DNA from: DAOUKH01 sp964291475
GTDB lineage: Bacteria > Chloroflexota > Dehalococcoidia > SHYB01
Length of the DNA: 64,000 nt
NCBI GenBank assembly: GCA_964291475.2
Contig: OZ220079.1
Coordinates: 62,001-126,000 of the forward strand
Direction of reading: 5' to 3'
A program made the position numbers and the translations under genes. Of the stretch, positions 24,528 through 33,241 are shown one piece after another; the first letter of the stretch is position 1, and each line of letters begins with the position of its first letter. A model generated the notes under the pieces. The model saw only the letters and a program-made list of their open reading frames with translations, made no database searches and was not told the DNA's origin.

Positions 24528-25723
24528 GCCGCCGCCGCCGCGACCTCGACGCCGAAGAAGCGCGCCGCGTTCCCGCCCATGAGCCCGGCGATCTGGTCGC
24601 CGGAGAGGCCGCCCTTTTGCAAGCGGTCGATGGCCTCGTAGGCGTCGCTGGCGTCGTGCCGCGGGTAGCGCGAACCCCACGCGCCGACGTTCTCGTAGAG
24701 GTCGGGCATCCGGTGGACGCAGGACTCCCAGGTGTCGAAGCCGACCAGCGACGGCCGGTTGTAGAAGACTTCCGACGGCTCGAGGCTGACCGGCCGCAGC
24801 CGCTGCGGCTGGAGCCAGAGGTAGGTCTCCGACTTCTCCAAGATCAGCGGCGCCCAGTAGGAGCCGGAGTGCAGGTAGCCCAGCTTGAGGTTGGGGTAGT
24901 CCTGCATGTGGCCGGTGAAGCAGAGCGCGCTGAGGAAGATGCCGTTGTCCATCCACGGGGCGGCCGTGTCGGCGAGCGGATGGCCCAGATACAGGTCCGC
25001 GGCCACTCGCTCGATGAACGCCCCCTCCGAGGTCCACTCGGGGTTGGTACCGCCGCCCGACGGCACCATGCACGCGGCCACGCCGGAGGCGTTGAGGAAC
25101 ATCCACACGGGCTGGTACTCGGGCGCGTTCGGCATGCGGGTGCGGTAGAAGGATGGCCGGATGGCGACCGCACGGAAGCCCATACCCGCCACTCGCTGCG
25201 CCTCGCGCAGGGCGAACGCGGGATGCTGCATTGGCAGGACGGCGGCGGGGATCAGCCGCGCCGGGTCCTTCCGCGAGAAGTCCAAGATCCAGTCGTTGTA
25301 GGCCCGTGCTAAGGCAAACGCGACGTCGGCGTTCTCGACCACCGGCAGGTACTCCGAGAACAGCGTGGGCAGCAGCAGCGCCTGGTCGATCCCCATCGCG
25401 TCCATGTCGGCGAGCCGGGCCGCGGCGTCGGCGGCGCCCTCGGTCGCGGGATGGGGCTTGGTCGGGTCCAGCGAGCCGATGTCCTGCGGCGTCATGCCCG
25501 GACGATAGACCGCCCGGCGGTTGATCCGGCTCATCCCGTTGAGCGGAGCGACCGGCACACCGTTGACCAGGATGACCTCGATCCCGTTCTGGTCGACCTC
25601 GCGCAGGAAGGACGAACGCGCCTCGACGCGGTACTCCGCGTCGAGGAACTCCGTCCAGATCTCCGTCGGCTCGTAGACGTGGCTATCGGCGTCGAAGACG
25701 TTGCACGGCTTCTCGCGCTCCAT
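24524..25723 (-). CDS. Metal-dependent amidohydrolase (amidohydrolase-2 family)
   Basis: TIM-barrel hydrolase or decarboxylase of the Amidohydro_2 group. The first metal motif is DADSHVYEP near the N-terminus. Further conserved pieces are LADMDAMGIDQALLLPT, ARAYNDWILDF, KLGYLHSGSYW and the C-terminal YPRHDASDAYEA then GGNAARFFGV. The 399 residues end in an Ala run. It is a paralogue of the next gene (36 bp apart) and probably cotranscribed with it. This group includes ring-cleavage-product decarboxylases and lactonases; the actual substrate is not evident. Confidence 0.88.
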   Translation of the reverse strand: MEREKPCNVFDADSHVYEPTEIWTEFLDAEYRVEARSSFLREVDQNGIEVILVNGVPVAPLNGMSRINRRAVYRPGMTPQDIGSLDPTKPHPATEGAADAAARLADMDAMGIDQALLLPTLFSEYLPVVENADVAFALARAYNDWILDFSRKDPARLIPAAVLPMQHPAFALREAQRVAGMGFRAVAIRPSFYRTRMPNAPEYQPVWMFLNASGVAACMVPSGGGTNPEWTSEGAFIERVAADLYLGHPLADTAAPWMDNGIFLSALCFTGHMQDYPNLKLGYLHSGSYWAPLILEKSETYLWLQPQRLRPVSLEPSEVFYNRPSLVGFDTWESCVHRMPDLYENVGAWGSRYPRHDASDAYEAIDRLQKGGLSGDQIAGLMGGNAARFFGVEVAAAAA

Positions 25724-25759
25724 GGCGCCCTCCTTGGTCGAGCCTTCGGTCGAGGAACC

Positions 25760-27199
25760 TTACTTCCGGCGTGCGTTGGCGCCGCCGGGGCCCGCCGCCT
25801 CCGCCTGAGCGCGAAGCATCTCGGCCCTGCCCGGCTCCGACTGCGTGCGGGCAAACTCGGCGACCTGCTCGCGCGACGGGAACCAGTCGGGCCGCGCGGG
25901 TTCCGCGGCCCGTTCGGTGACGAAGGTCTTCGGCTCGATGCCGTACATGCGGCGGGCGTTCGCGCCGAGGAGGGCGGCCTGCGTCTCCTCGGGGACCTCG
26001 GCCTTCTCCATCGCCTCGATGGCCTCCCAGACGTCCGTGCCGTCGTGGTGGTAGACGTCGGAAGCCCAGACGCCAACGTCGCGGTAGACGTCGTGCTGGC
26101 GGAAGACTTCCATCTCGTCCGACTCGAACGAGATGAAGCACTGGTCGAAGAACGCTTCGCTCGGGCGGCGCTTCGCGGGGACCCTGCGCTCGTTGGCGTA
26201 GAGGTCGAAGTGCCGGTCGAGCCGCTCCAGCACGCCGATGAGCCAAGAGGCATTGGACTCGAGGATCGCCATGGTGAGTTTCGAGTAGCGGTCGAGGAAG
26301 CCCGACATCAGAGTCATGGAGAGCCAGGCGGCGGCCTCGTAGATGAAGCTGAGCGTCTGCGAGTTGAGGCCCTGCGCGGCGTACATCACGTGCGCGCTGC
26401 TGTCGATGAGCTGGCCCGGCGACACCATCCGCGTCATGTCGAGGTCGAGGGGCTGGACGGTGGAGGGGAAGGTGTGCATCCCCAGCACGACGCCGGTCTC
26501 CTCGAACGTCCGGAAGAGCGGGTCCCACCCGCTCACGGCGCCGTAGGCGTTGATCTTGGTGGGGTAGTTGCCGCGGGCGTCGATGGGGCGCACCAGGGCC
26601 ATGCGGGTCCCCCTGCCCGCGATGCGGTACAGCTCGTCCATGCTGTAGGTCGCGTTCTGCAGGGGGAGCCACCCGGCGGCGTGCAGCCGCTCTGGGTTGG
26701 TCGAGCAGAAGTCGTGCGCCCAGTCGTTATAGCCACGGGCGAGGGCGTGGGCCCCGTCGACGTTCTCCACGTAGGCGAAGCTGCCCACCATGCCGGTGGG
26801 AATCACCATCACCTGGTCGATGCCCATCAGGTCGAGGTCCTTGATCCGCTCGTGGGGATCGTAGGCGCCCTTGTGGTCGAGGTAGTCGCGTTTCTCCGGG
26901 CCGAGCGTCTCGTACTGGAGGAGCCGCTTCGTCTCCCGGTCGATGCCGGGCCCGGAAATCGTGATGACGTTGTAGCGTGGGAACTCGCCGTTGGCGCCGC
27001 CCGCGGTGGACCGCACGCGGCCGTTGACAATGGTCTGCCGGTCGTCCCGCCAGTAGCTCTGCTTCACCAGGTCGCGGTGCTTGGGTTCGACGTACTCCGA
27101 CCAGATTTCGAGGGGGTCGTTGATGTGGGCGTCGCAGTCGAAAACCGGGAACCGCTTCGTCATGGGGCCTTTGCCCGCCGCCGCACCATTCGTCGCCAT
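25760..27199 (-). CDS. Metal-dependent amidohydrolase (amidohydrolase-2 family)
   Basis: Second member of a tandem pair. The 479 residues have the metal-binding FDCDAHINDPLEIW at the N-terminus, DLMGIDQVMVIPTG, ARGYNDWAHDFC, and near the end SDVYHHDGTDVWEA and LLGANARRMYGIEP. It is longer than its neighbour through an inserted middle part and a C-terminal segment. Starts at ATG 27197-27199; an in-frame Met 13 residues later (MTKRFPVFDC) is an alternative. Predicted cytoplasmic. Substrate unknown. Confidence 0.88.
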   Translation of the reverse strand: MATNGAAAGKGPMTKRFPVFDCDAHINDPLEIWSEYVEPKHRDLVKQSYWRDDRQTIVNGRVRSTAGGANGEFPRYNVITISGPGIDRETKRLLQYETLGPEKRDYLDHKGAYDPHERIKDLDLMGIDQVMVIPTGMVGSFAYVENVDGAHALARGYNDWAHDFCSTNPERLHAAGWLPLQNATYSMDELYRIAGRGTRMALVRPIDARGNYPTKINAYGAVSGWDPLFRTFEETGVVLGMHTFPSTVQPLDLDMTRMVSPGQLIDSSAHVMYAAQGLNSQTLSFIYEAAAWLSMTLMSGFLDRYSKLTMAILESNASWLIGVLERLDRHFDLYANERRVPAKRRPSEAFFDQCFISFESDEMEVFRQHDVYRDVGVWASDVYHHDGTDVWEAIEAMEKAEVPEETQAALLGANARRMYGIEPKTFVTERAAEPARPDWFPSREQVAEFARTQSEPGRAEMLRAQAEAAGPGGANARRK

Positions 27200-27314
27200 G
27201 ACAGACCTCCTGCCACACCTGTTCCTGCGCTGTCCTACGTTCGTCCGGCCATTGCCGGATTTCCTACCGCAAAACTATCAGACGCCCGTGTACGGGTCAA
27301 TCAGATGTGGCCGT

Positions 27315-27343
27315 TTGACCCCCTCTTTTGAGATTGCTACCAT
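27315..27343 (+). promoter_or_regulatory. Promoter of the UGSC selenoprotein operon
   Basis: TTGACC (27315-27320) and TACCAT (27338-27343) are 17 bp apart, and TGC directly before the -10 makes it an extended -10. Transcription would begin near 27350, leaving a leader of about 165 bases that includes the hairpin repeat. Confidence 0.6.
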
Positions 27344-27388
27344 CCCCTCAGTTGGAAGCGGCAGCGTGATGGGGGCGGGGATCTTGCC

Positions 27389-27422
27389 CTCTCTCCCGTG
27401 GGGAGAGAGTTGGAGTGAGGGG
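27389..27422. repeat. Intergenic hairpin repeat, family A
   Basis: CTCTCTCCC (27389-27397), loop GTG, GGGAGAGAG (27401-27409): a perfect 9-bp stem, followed by a GAGTGAGGGGCCCC tail. A related copy with the same kind of tail lies at 45244-45281. It falls in the presumed 5' leader of the selenoprotein operon. Confidence 0.7.
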
Positions 27423-27515
27423 CCCCGCGCCAACCGCCTACGGCCATCGGAGCCCGCCACCGCCGGGCGCCACGCGGTCCCATTGCGCAAACGTCCGGCT
27501 CGGCGGAGGGGTGGA

Positions 27516-28064
27516 ATGACGATCCGGTTCTACAACCCTGCTCCAGAAGTGAACGGCGGCGACAAGGCCGCCGAGCGCAGCCTCGATTCGCTCGGCGGAA
27601 AGAACCTCGTCTTCCTCAGCAACAAGCGGGCGCGCTGCCCCGAGCTTGCCGACGCCCTGCGCGACGTCCTCACAACCCGCTACGAGATTGCCGGCCTGAC
27701 CTTCATGGAGGTCGACGCCGGTCGCCCCGAGCCCAAGGCGAAGCTGGCGCCGCTCGCCGCGGAGTACGACGCCGCCATCGGCGCTTACGGCGGCTGAGGC
27801 TCCTGCACCGCGTCGGCGACGCAGGACATCATCACGCTCAACAAGGAAGGCATGCCGGGCGTCGTACTCTTGGCCGAGTATTTCCGGGACGAGGCCGAGC
27901 ACCTCGCGAGCATCAAGGGCGTGGCCGACCTCCCCCGTATGGTCTTCAACGGCACGTTCGAGTTCGTCTCCGCCGAGGAGCTTCGCGAGACCATCGACGC
28001 CGTCGCCGACACCGTCGCCGACAAGCTCACCGGGCTTTCCAAGGGACAGACGATCGTCCCATGA
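27516..28064 (+). CDS. UGSC-family selenoprotein (in-frame UGA = selenocysteine)
   Basis: The ATG at 27516 opens a frame that reaches TGA at 27795-27797 and then continues in the same frame, with no other stop, to TGA at 28062-28064: 182 residues with residue 94 as the UGA. The bases around it read Gly-Gly-TGA-Gly-Ser-Cys, the U-G-S-C motif that defines the UGSC (seleno)protein family, in which a Cys form also occurs. U94 and C97 form a UxxC pair analogous to the CxxC of thioredoxins. C41 (KRARCPEL) is another conserved-looking cysteine. Both halves are needed for one domain; the second half (MPGVVLLAEYFRDEAEHL, LPRMVFNGTFEF) has no ribosome site of its own. The final TGA overlaps the partner ATG. 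Biochemical function is unknown; a redox role is inferred. It requires SelA, SelB, SelC and SelD elsewhere in the genome. Confidence 0.88.
27798..27830 (+). promoter_or_regulatory. Candidate bacterial SECIS hairpin
   Basis: Immediately after the UGA, TCCTGC (27801-27806) pairs perfectly with GCAGGA (27821-27826). Above a small AC/AC internal loop, CGC (27809-27811) pairs with GCG (27816-27818) around the loop GUCG, which begins with the guanine expected in bacterial SECIS apical loops. The apical loop is about 14 bases from the UGA, slightly closer than the commonly quoted range. The bases also code the family-conserved GSC motif, so some of the pattern may be coding constraint. Confidence 0.55.
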
Positions 28065-29104
28065 CCGCGCTGCAGAGCAGCTTCTTCGAGGCGGACACCC
28101 TCGAAGAGGTCAACCGGCTGGTCATGGAGAAGGGCTGGGGCGACGGCCTCCCCGTCGTCCCTCCGACCGAAGACCGCGTCCTTGCCATGCTGGCCCACAC
28201 CGGAGACGACCCGGGCCGCGTCATCGGCGAAATGCCGCCCCTCAACGGCGAAGCCACCGTCGAGAAGGTCGCCATCAACGCCGCGATGGCGGGCTGCAAG
28301 CCGGAGTACTTCCCCATTGTGCTTGCCATGGTGGAGGCAGTCCTGGAGCCGCCCTTCAACATGAACGGCGTGGCGACGACGACGAATCCCTCGGCGCCGG
28401 TGGTGATCGTCAACGGGCCGGTGCGGCGCGAGGTTGGCGTCAACTGCGGCATCGGCTGCTTCGGCCCCGGTACGCAGGCCAACGCGACCATCGGGCGGTC
28501 GTTGCGCCTCATCATGCAGACGTTGGGTGGGGCCAAGCCGGGCCCGGTGGCCAAGGCCGTGCTCAGCCTGCCCGAGCGCTACACCTTCTGCTTCGGCGAG
28601 GACGAGGAGCGGACCCCGTGGACCCCACTCCACGTCGAGCGCGGCTTCGAACCCGGCGCCAGCACCGTGACGGTCGTCTCGGTGAACGTCCTGCTGTCCA
28701 CCACGGCGGCGATCCTCTACGACAAAGCCCAGCGCTTCGCCGAGGTGGTAGGCCAGACGATCACGCTGAGCGGCAACCCCAACTTGGAAGCGAACTCGCA
28801 GCCCGTGGTCGTGATTCCCTGGAACATCGCCCGGCGCATCGAGGACCAGGGCATCACCAAGCAGCAGCTGAAGGAGCTGTTCTTCGAGCGCTCCCGCTTC
28901 CCCGCCGACGAGGTGCCGGAGTACGAGCTGTGGCGGGAGTACGGGCTGCCGCCCTTCCACCTAACCGACGGCTACGTCCAGCCGGTGGAGACGCCCGACG
29001 AGTTCGTGATCGTCGTCGCCGGCGACGGCCTCCCCGCCTACGCCGCGATCATGCCGTCGTTCTACGCCACCAAGGCGGTCACCAAGCCGGTGCGGTTGCC
29101 GTAA
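28061..29104 (+). CDS. Uncharacterised partner of the UGSC selenoprotein
   Basis: A 347-residue cytoplasmic protein without signal peptide or membrane segment. I know of no assigned function. Visible features are GWGDGLPVVPPTEDRV near the N-terminus, KVAINAAMAGCKPEYFPIVL, a TTTNPSAPVVIVNGP stretch, then a cysteine pair in VNCGIGCFGPG (C129, C133) followed by NATIGRSLRLIMQTLGGAKP. Cysteines C79 and C177 add to the redox-like look. The ATG overlaps the selenoprotein stop as ATGA, so the two are translationally coupled and probably act together. From memory, similar proteins are found next to or fused with UGSC domains elsewhere; this should be checked. Confidence 0.75.
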   Translation: MTALQSSFFEADTLEEVNRLVMEKGWGDGLPVVPPTEDRVLAMLAHTGDDPGRVIGEMPPLNGEATVEKVAINAAMAGCKPEYFPIVLAMVEAVLEPPFNMNGVATTTNPSAPVVIVNGPVRREVGVNCGIGCFGPGTQANATIGRSLRLIMQTLGGAKPGPVAKAVLSLPERYTFCFGEDEERTPWTPLHVERGFEPGASTVTVVSVNVLLSTTAAILYDKAQRFAEVVGQTITLSGNPNLEANSQPVVVIPWNIARRIEDQGITKQQLKELFFERSRFPADEVPEYELWREYGLPPFHLTDGYVQPVETPDEFVIVVAGDGLPAYAAIMPSFYATKAVTKPVRLP

Positions 29105-29116
29105 CCCTTCGCCGCA

Positions 29117-30283
<1,167 letters not shown>

Positions 30284-30335
30284 GCGCCGCCTCCTCTTGC
30301 GCCGGGGTCTGGCAGCCCCGGCCGGCGTCCGCCTG

Positions 30336-30344
30336 ATGATACCA
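30336..30344 (-). promoter_or_regulatory. Extended -10 ahead of the acyl-CoA dehydrogenase
   Basis: On the minus strand TGGTATCAT forms a TGn extended -10 (TATCAT) about 50 bases before the GTG start. No clear -35 was seen. The 146-bp divergent region also holds a CATAAT (30380-30385) facing the LLM gene. Confidence 0.4.
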
Positions 30345-30429
30345 AAGAGAGGGTTGGAATCGCCCCGCCGGCGATGGGGCATAATGTGGCCGCTCGCCGC
30401 CGGTAGCGCGCCGAGCCGGGAGCCCCGTC

Positions 30430-31302
30430 ATGCAATTCGGTTACTTCACGCTGGGTGTCAGTCTGCGGTCCTATGGGATCGTGGCGCAGAAGGCGGAGGC
30501 CGCGGGCTTCGACAGCTTCTTCATGCCCGAGCACCTCGTCTTCCCCATCGACATCACGCCCCTCTATCCCTACTCCGAGACCGGCTACCCCGGCGTCGAC
30601 GCCGACACGCCGTACTTCGATCCGTGGGTGTCGTTGGCGAGCGTGGCGGCGGTGACCTCAACGATTCGGTTGGGGACGCAGGTCTACATCCTGCCGCTGC
30701 GCAACGTCTTCGTGACCGCCAAGGCAGTGGCCACGCTCGACCGCATCTCGCAGGGCCGGGTGATCCTCGGCGCGGGAGTCGGCTGGCTCAAGGAGGAGTT
30801 CGAAGCCGTGGGCGAGGACTTCCACACCCGCGGCCGCCGCGCCGACGAGGCCATCCAGGTCATCCGCCGGCTCTGGACCGAGGACACCATCGAGCACCAC
30901 GGCGAGTTCTACGACTTCGGCCCGATCAAGTTCAACCCCAAGCCGTCGCAGAAGCCCTGCCCGCCGATTCAGATCGGCGGCGAGACGCGGGCCGCCCGGC
31001 GCCGCGCCGCGCTGCTCGGCGACGGCTGGCTCAGCGCCGGCGGCGACACTCCGGACACCGCCAAGCCGCTGATCGACGAGATGCAGGCGTGGCGGAAAGA
31101 GGCCGGCCGCGACGGGCCGTTCGAAGTCTCCATGCGCAACGCCCTGGGCGAGAACACCCTCGACAACGCGAAGCGCTACGAGGAAGCCGGCGTCGACCGC
31201 CTCTTCCTCCGCCCTGAATTCCCCAAAGAGGGCCGCATGACGGTCGACTACGTGGGGCGATGGATGGAGCGGATGAACGAGGAAATCATCAGCCGGATGT
31301 AG
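30430..31302 (+). CDS. LLM-class (luciferase-like) F420- or flavin-dependent oxidoreductase
   Basis: TIM-barrel oxidoreductase of the bacterial luciferase superfamily. The 290 residues start MQFGYFTLGVSLRSYGIVAQ and contain AEAAGFDSFFMPEHLVFPID, IRLGTQVYILPLRNVFVTAK, TLDRISQGRVILGAGVGWLK and PPIQIGGETRAARRRAALLG. This pattern is common in F420-using subfamilies from Actinobacteria and SAR202 bacteria. Whether the cofactor here is F420H2 or FMN cannot be decided from sequence alone. Likely a monooxygenase or reductase in catabolism; substrate unknown. Confidence 0.88.
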   Translation: MQFGYFTLGVSLRSYGIVAQKAEAAGFDSFFMPEHLVFPIDITPLYPYSETGYPGVDADTPYFDPWVSLASVAAVTSTIRLGTQVYILPLRNVFVTAKAVATLDRISQGRVILGAGVGWLKEEFEAVGEDFHTRGRRADEAIQVIRRLWTEDTIEHHGEFYDFGPIKFNPKPSQKPCPPIQIGGETRAARRRAALLGDGWLSAGGDTPDTAKPLIDEMQAWRKEAGRDGPFEVSMRNALGENTLDNAKRYEEAGVDRLFLRPEFPKEGRMTVDYVGRWMERMNEEIISRM

Positions 31303-31360
31303 TCCGAGGAAGGGCCGGGGCCTGGGGGCCGCGTATACTAGAAGGTCGGAGGGTCCCACC

Positions 31361-33103
31361 GTGAGCACCGACGCCGCCGATCAGGCCGCGCTCGCCGATC
31401 AGCGCTACCGCATCCGCCATTCCGCCGCGCACGTGATGGCCGACGCCATCACCTCGATCTGGCCTCAGGCGAAGCTGACCATCGGGCCCCCCACGGACGA
31501 CGGCTTCTACTACGACATCGACCTCGATCACCACATCACGCCGGAGGACCTCAAGGAGGTCGAGCGGCGGATGCGGAAGATCATCGGCGCCAACGATCCC
31601 TTCGTCCGCGAGGAGATCTCGCGGCAGGACGCACGGCAACGCTTCGCCGAGAACGAGTACAAGCTCGAGAACATCGACGAGATCCCCGAAGGCGAGGCGA
31701 TCACAACCTACTCGCACGGCGGCTTCACCGACCTTTGCGAGGGGCCGCACGTCGAGCGCGCCGGCGCGATCAAGGCGGTGAAGCTGCTCAACGTGGCGGG
31801 AGCCTACTGGCGCGGCGATGAGCGCAACCCCATGCTCCAGCGCATCTACGGCACCGCGTTCGAGTCGAAGGACGCCCTGCGCCAACACCTCGACATGCTT
31901 GAGGAGGCCGCCAAGCGCGACCACCGGAAGCTGGGGCGCGAGCTAGACCTGTTCATGTTCGACCCCGCGGCGCCGGCGAGTCCCTTCTTCCTGCCGAAGG
32001 GGACCGTCCTCTACAACCTGCTCATCGACTACATCCGCGGCTTGTATGAGCGCTACGGCTACCAGGAAGTCATGACGCCGCAGATCTTCGAGTCGCACCT
32101 GTGGCATCGGTCGGGGCACTACGAGAACTACAAGGAGAACATGTTCTTCGTCGAGATCGACGAGCGCGAGTTCGGAGTGAAGCCGATGAACTGCCCCAGC
32201 CACGCGCTGATGTACGGCTCGACGCTGCACTCCTACCGCGACCTGCCGGTGCGGCTCGCCGACTTCGGCCGGCTCCACCGCTACGAGCGGTCTGGGGTCA
32301 CCCACGGCCTGACGCGCGTCCGCACCTTCGCCCAAGACGACGCCCACATCTTCTGCCGGCCCGACCAAGTGCAGAGCGAAGTCACCGCCTTCATCGACAT
32401 GGTCCACGAGACCTTCACCATCCTCGGCTTCGACGACGTGCACGTCATGCTGTCGCTCCGCCCCGAAAAGCGCGTCGGCACCGACGAGATGTGGGACCGC
32501 GCCGAAGCCGCGCTGCGGGCGGCCATCGAGTCGAAAGGGCTCGCCTACGACGCGGTCCCCGGCGAGGGCGCCTTCTACGGACCGAAGATCGATTTCTTCA
32601 TGCAGGACGCCTTACGCCGGCAGTGGCAGCTCAGCACGGTGCAGCTCGACTACTCCCTGCCGGAGCGATTCGAACTGGAATACGTGACCGAGGACGACCG
32701 GCGAGAGCGCCCGGTCCTCATCCACCGCGCCCTGCTCGGCTCCCTGGAGCGGTTCATCGCAATTCTGCTCGAACACACCGGCGGCGCGCTGCCGGTCTGG
32801 CTGTCGCCGGTGCAGGCGGTAGTCATCCCCATCGCCGACCGGCACGTCGACTACGCCCGCGAGGTCGAGGCCCGGCTGCGCGGCGCGGGGCTGCGCGTGG
32901 AGGTCGACGCCCGTACCGAGCGCATGAATCTCAAGATACGTGAGGCGCAGCTGCGAAAGGTGCCGTACATGCTCGTCGTCGGCGACAGGGAGCAGGAGGC
33001 CGGCGCGGCGGCGGTCCGGGACCGGTCTGGGGAGAACCGCGGCGCCGTGCCCGTGGATGAGATCGAGCGCGAAATCGGCGGGCAAGCCGCGGCCCGCTCC
33101 TGA
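31361..33103 (+). CDS. thrS: Threonine-tRNA ligase lacking the TGS domain
   Basis: Charges tRNA-Thr. The GTG start follows GGAGGG by seven bases. At 580 residues it is about 60 shorter than E. coli ThrRS because the N-terminal TGS domain is missing. The protein begins directly with the editing domain (H20xxxH24 in HSAAHVMADAI; GGFTDLCEGPHVERAG). The class II catalytic core follows (MNCPSHALMYGS with a zinc-ligand Cys; RYERSGVTHGLTRVRTFAQD; GAFYGPKIDF; PVLIHRALLGSLERFIAILL), then the anticodon-binding domain. A TATACT at 31334-31339 may be its -10. infC follows downstream, as in many bacteria. Confidence 0.95.
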   Translation: MSTDAADQAALADQRYRIRHSAAHVMADAITSIWPQAKLTIGPPTDDGFYYDIDLDHHITPEDLKEVERRMRKIIGANDPFVREEISRQDARQRFAENEYKLENIDEIPEGEAITTYSHGGFTDLCEGPHVERAGAIKAVKLLNVAGAYWRGDERNPMLQRIYGTAFESKDALRQHLDMLEEAAKRDHRKLGRELDLFMFDPAAPASPFFLPKGTVLYNLLIDYIRGLYERYGYQEVMTPQIFESHLWHRSGHYENYKENMFFVEIDEREFGVKPMNCPSHALMYGSTLHSYRDLPVRLADFGRLHRYERSGVTHGLTRVRTFAQDDAHIFCRPDQVQSEVTAFIDMVHETFTILGFDDVHVMLSLRPEKRVGTDEMWDRAEAALRAAIESKGLAYDAVPGEGAFYGPKIDFFMQDALRRQWQLSTVQLDYSLPERFELEYVTEDDRRERPVLIHRALLGSLERFIAILLEHTGGALPVWLSPVQAVVIPIADRHVDYAREVEARLRGAGLRVEVDARTERMNLKIREAQLRKVPYMLVVGDREQEAGAAAVRDRSGENRGAVPVDEIEREIGGQAAARS

Positions 33104-33144
33104 GGAGCTCGGAGCTTTCCCCTTGGCCCCGTTTCATGTTTTCT

Positions 33145-33174
33145 TTGACTGCGATTCAAGCGTTATGCTATATT
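33145..33174 (+). promoter_or_regulatory. Promoter of infC-rpmI-rplT
   Basis: TTGACT (33145-33150) and TATATT (33169-33174) are separated by 18 bp in an unusually A+T-rich patch after thrS. The start would be near 33181, giving a leader of about 60 bases. A longer regulatory leader of the L20 type is not obvious. Confidence 0.65.
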
Positions 33175-33241
33175 CAGCCGTGTCCGCACGGCGCCGCCGC
33201 GGCGGGCTTACTACTTTCAGGGGACGGAGGAAAAGAGCGCC

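Larger units (their letters stand above)
27200..27515. other. Divergent intergenic region with promoter and hairpin repeat
   Basis: No gene seen. This stretch separates the minus-strand amidohydrolase pair from the plus-strand selenoprotein operon. It contains a good plus-strand promoter (27315-27343) and a perfect 9-bp-stem hairpin of an intergenic repeat family (27389-27409). Confidence 0.8.

Noticed and set aside
25451..27331. A 626-codon plus-strand open frame
   Set aside because: Antisense to the two amidohydrolases; compositionally biased and without motifs.
27795..27797. TGA as a true stop, making a pseudogene or two short genes
   Set aside because: The frame continues without other stops, no ribosome site precedes the second part, and the TGA falls exactly at the Sec position of the UGSC motif.
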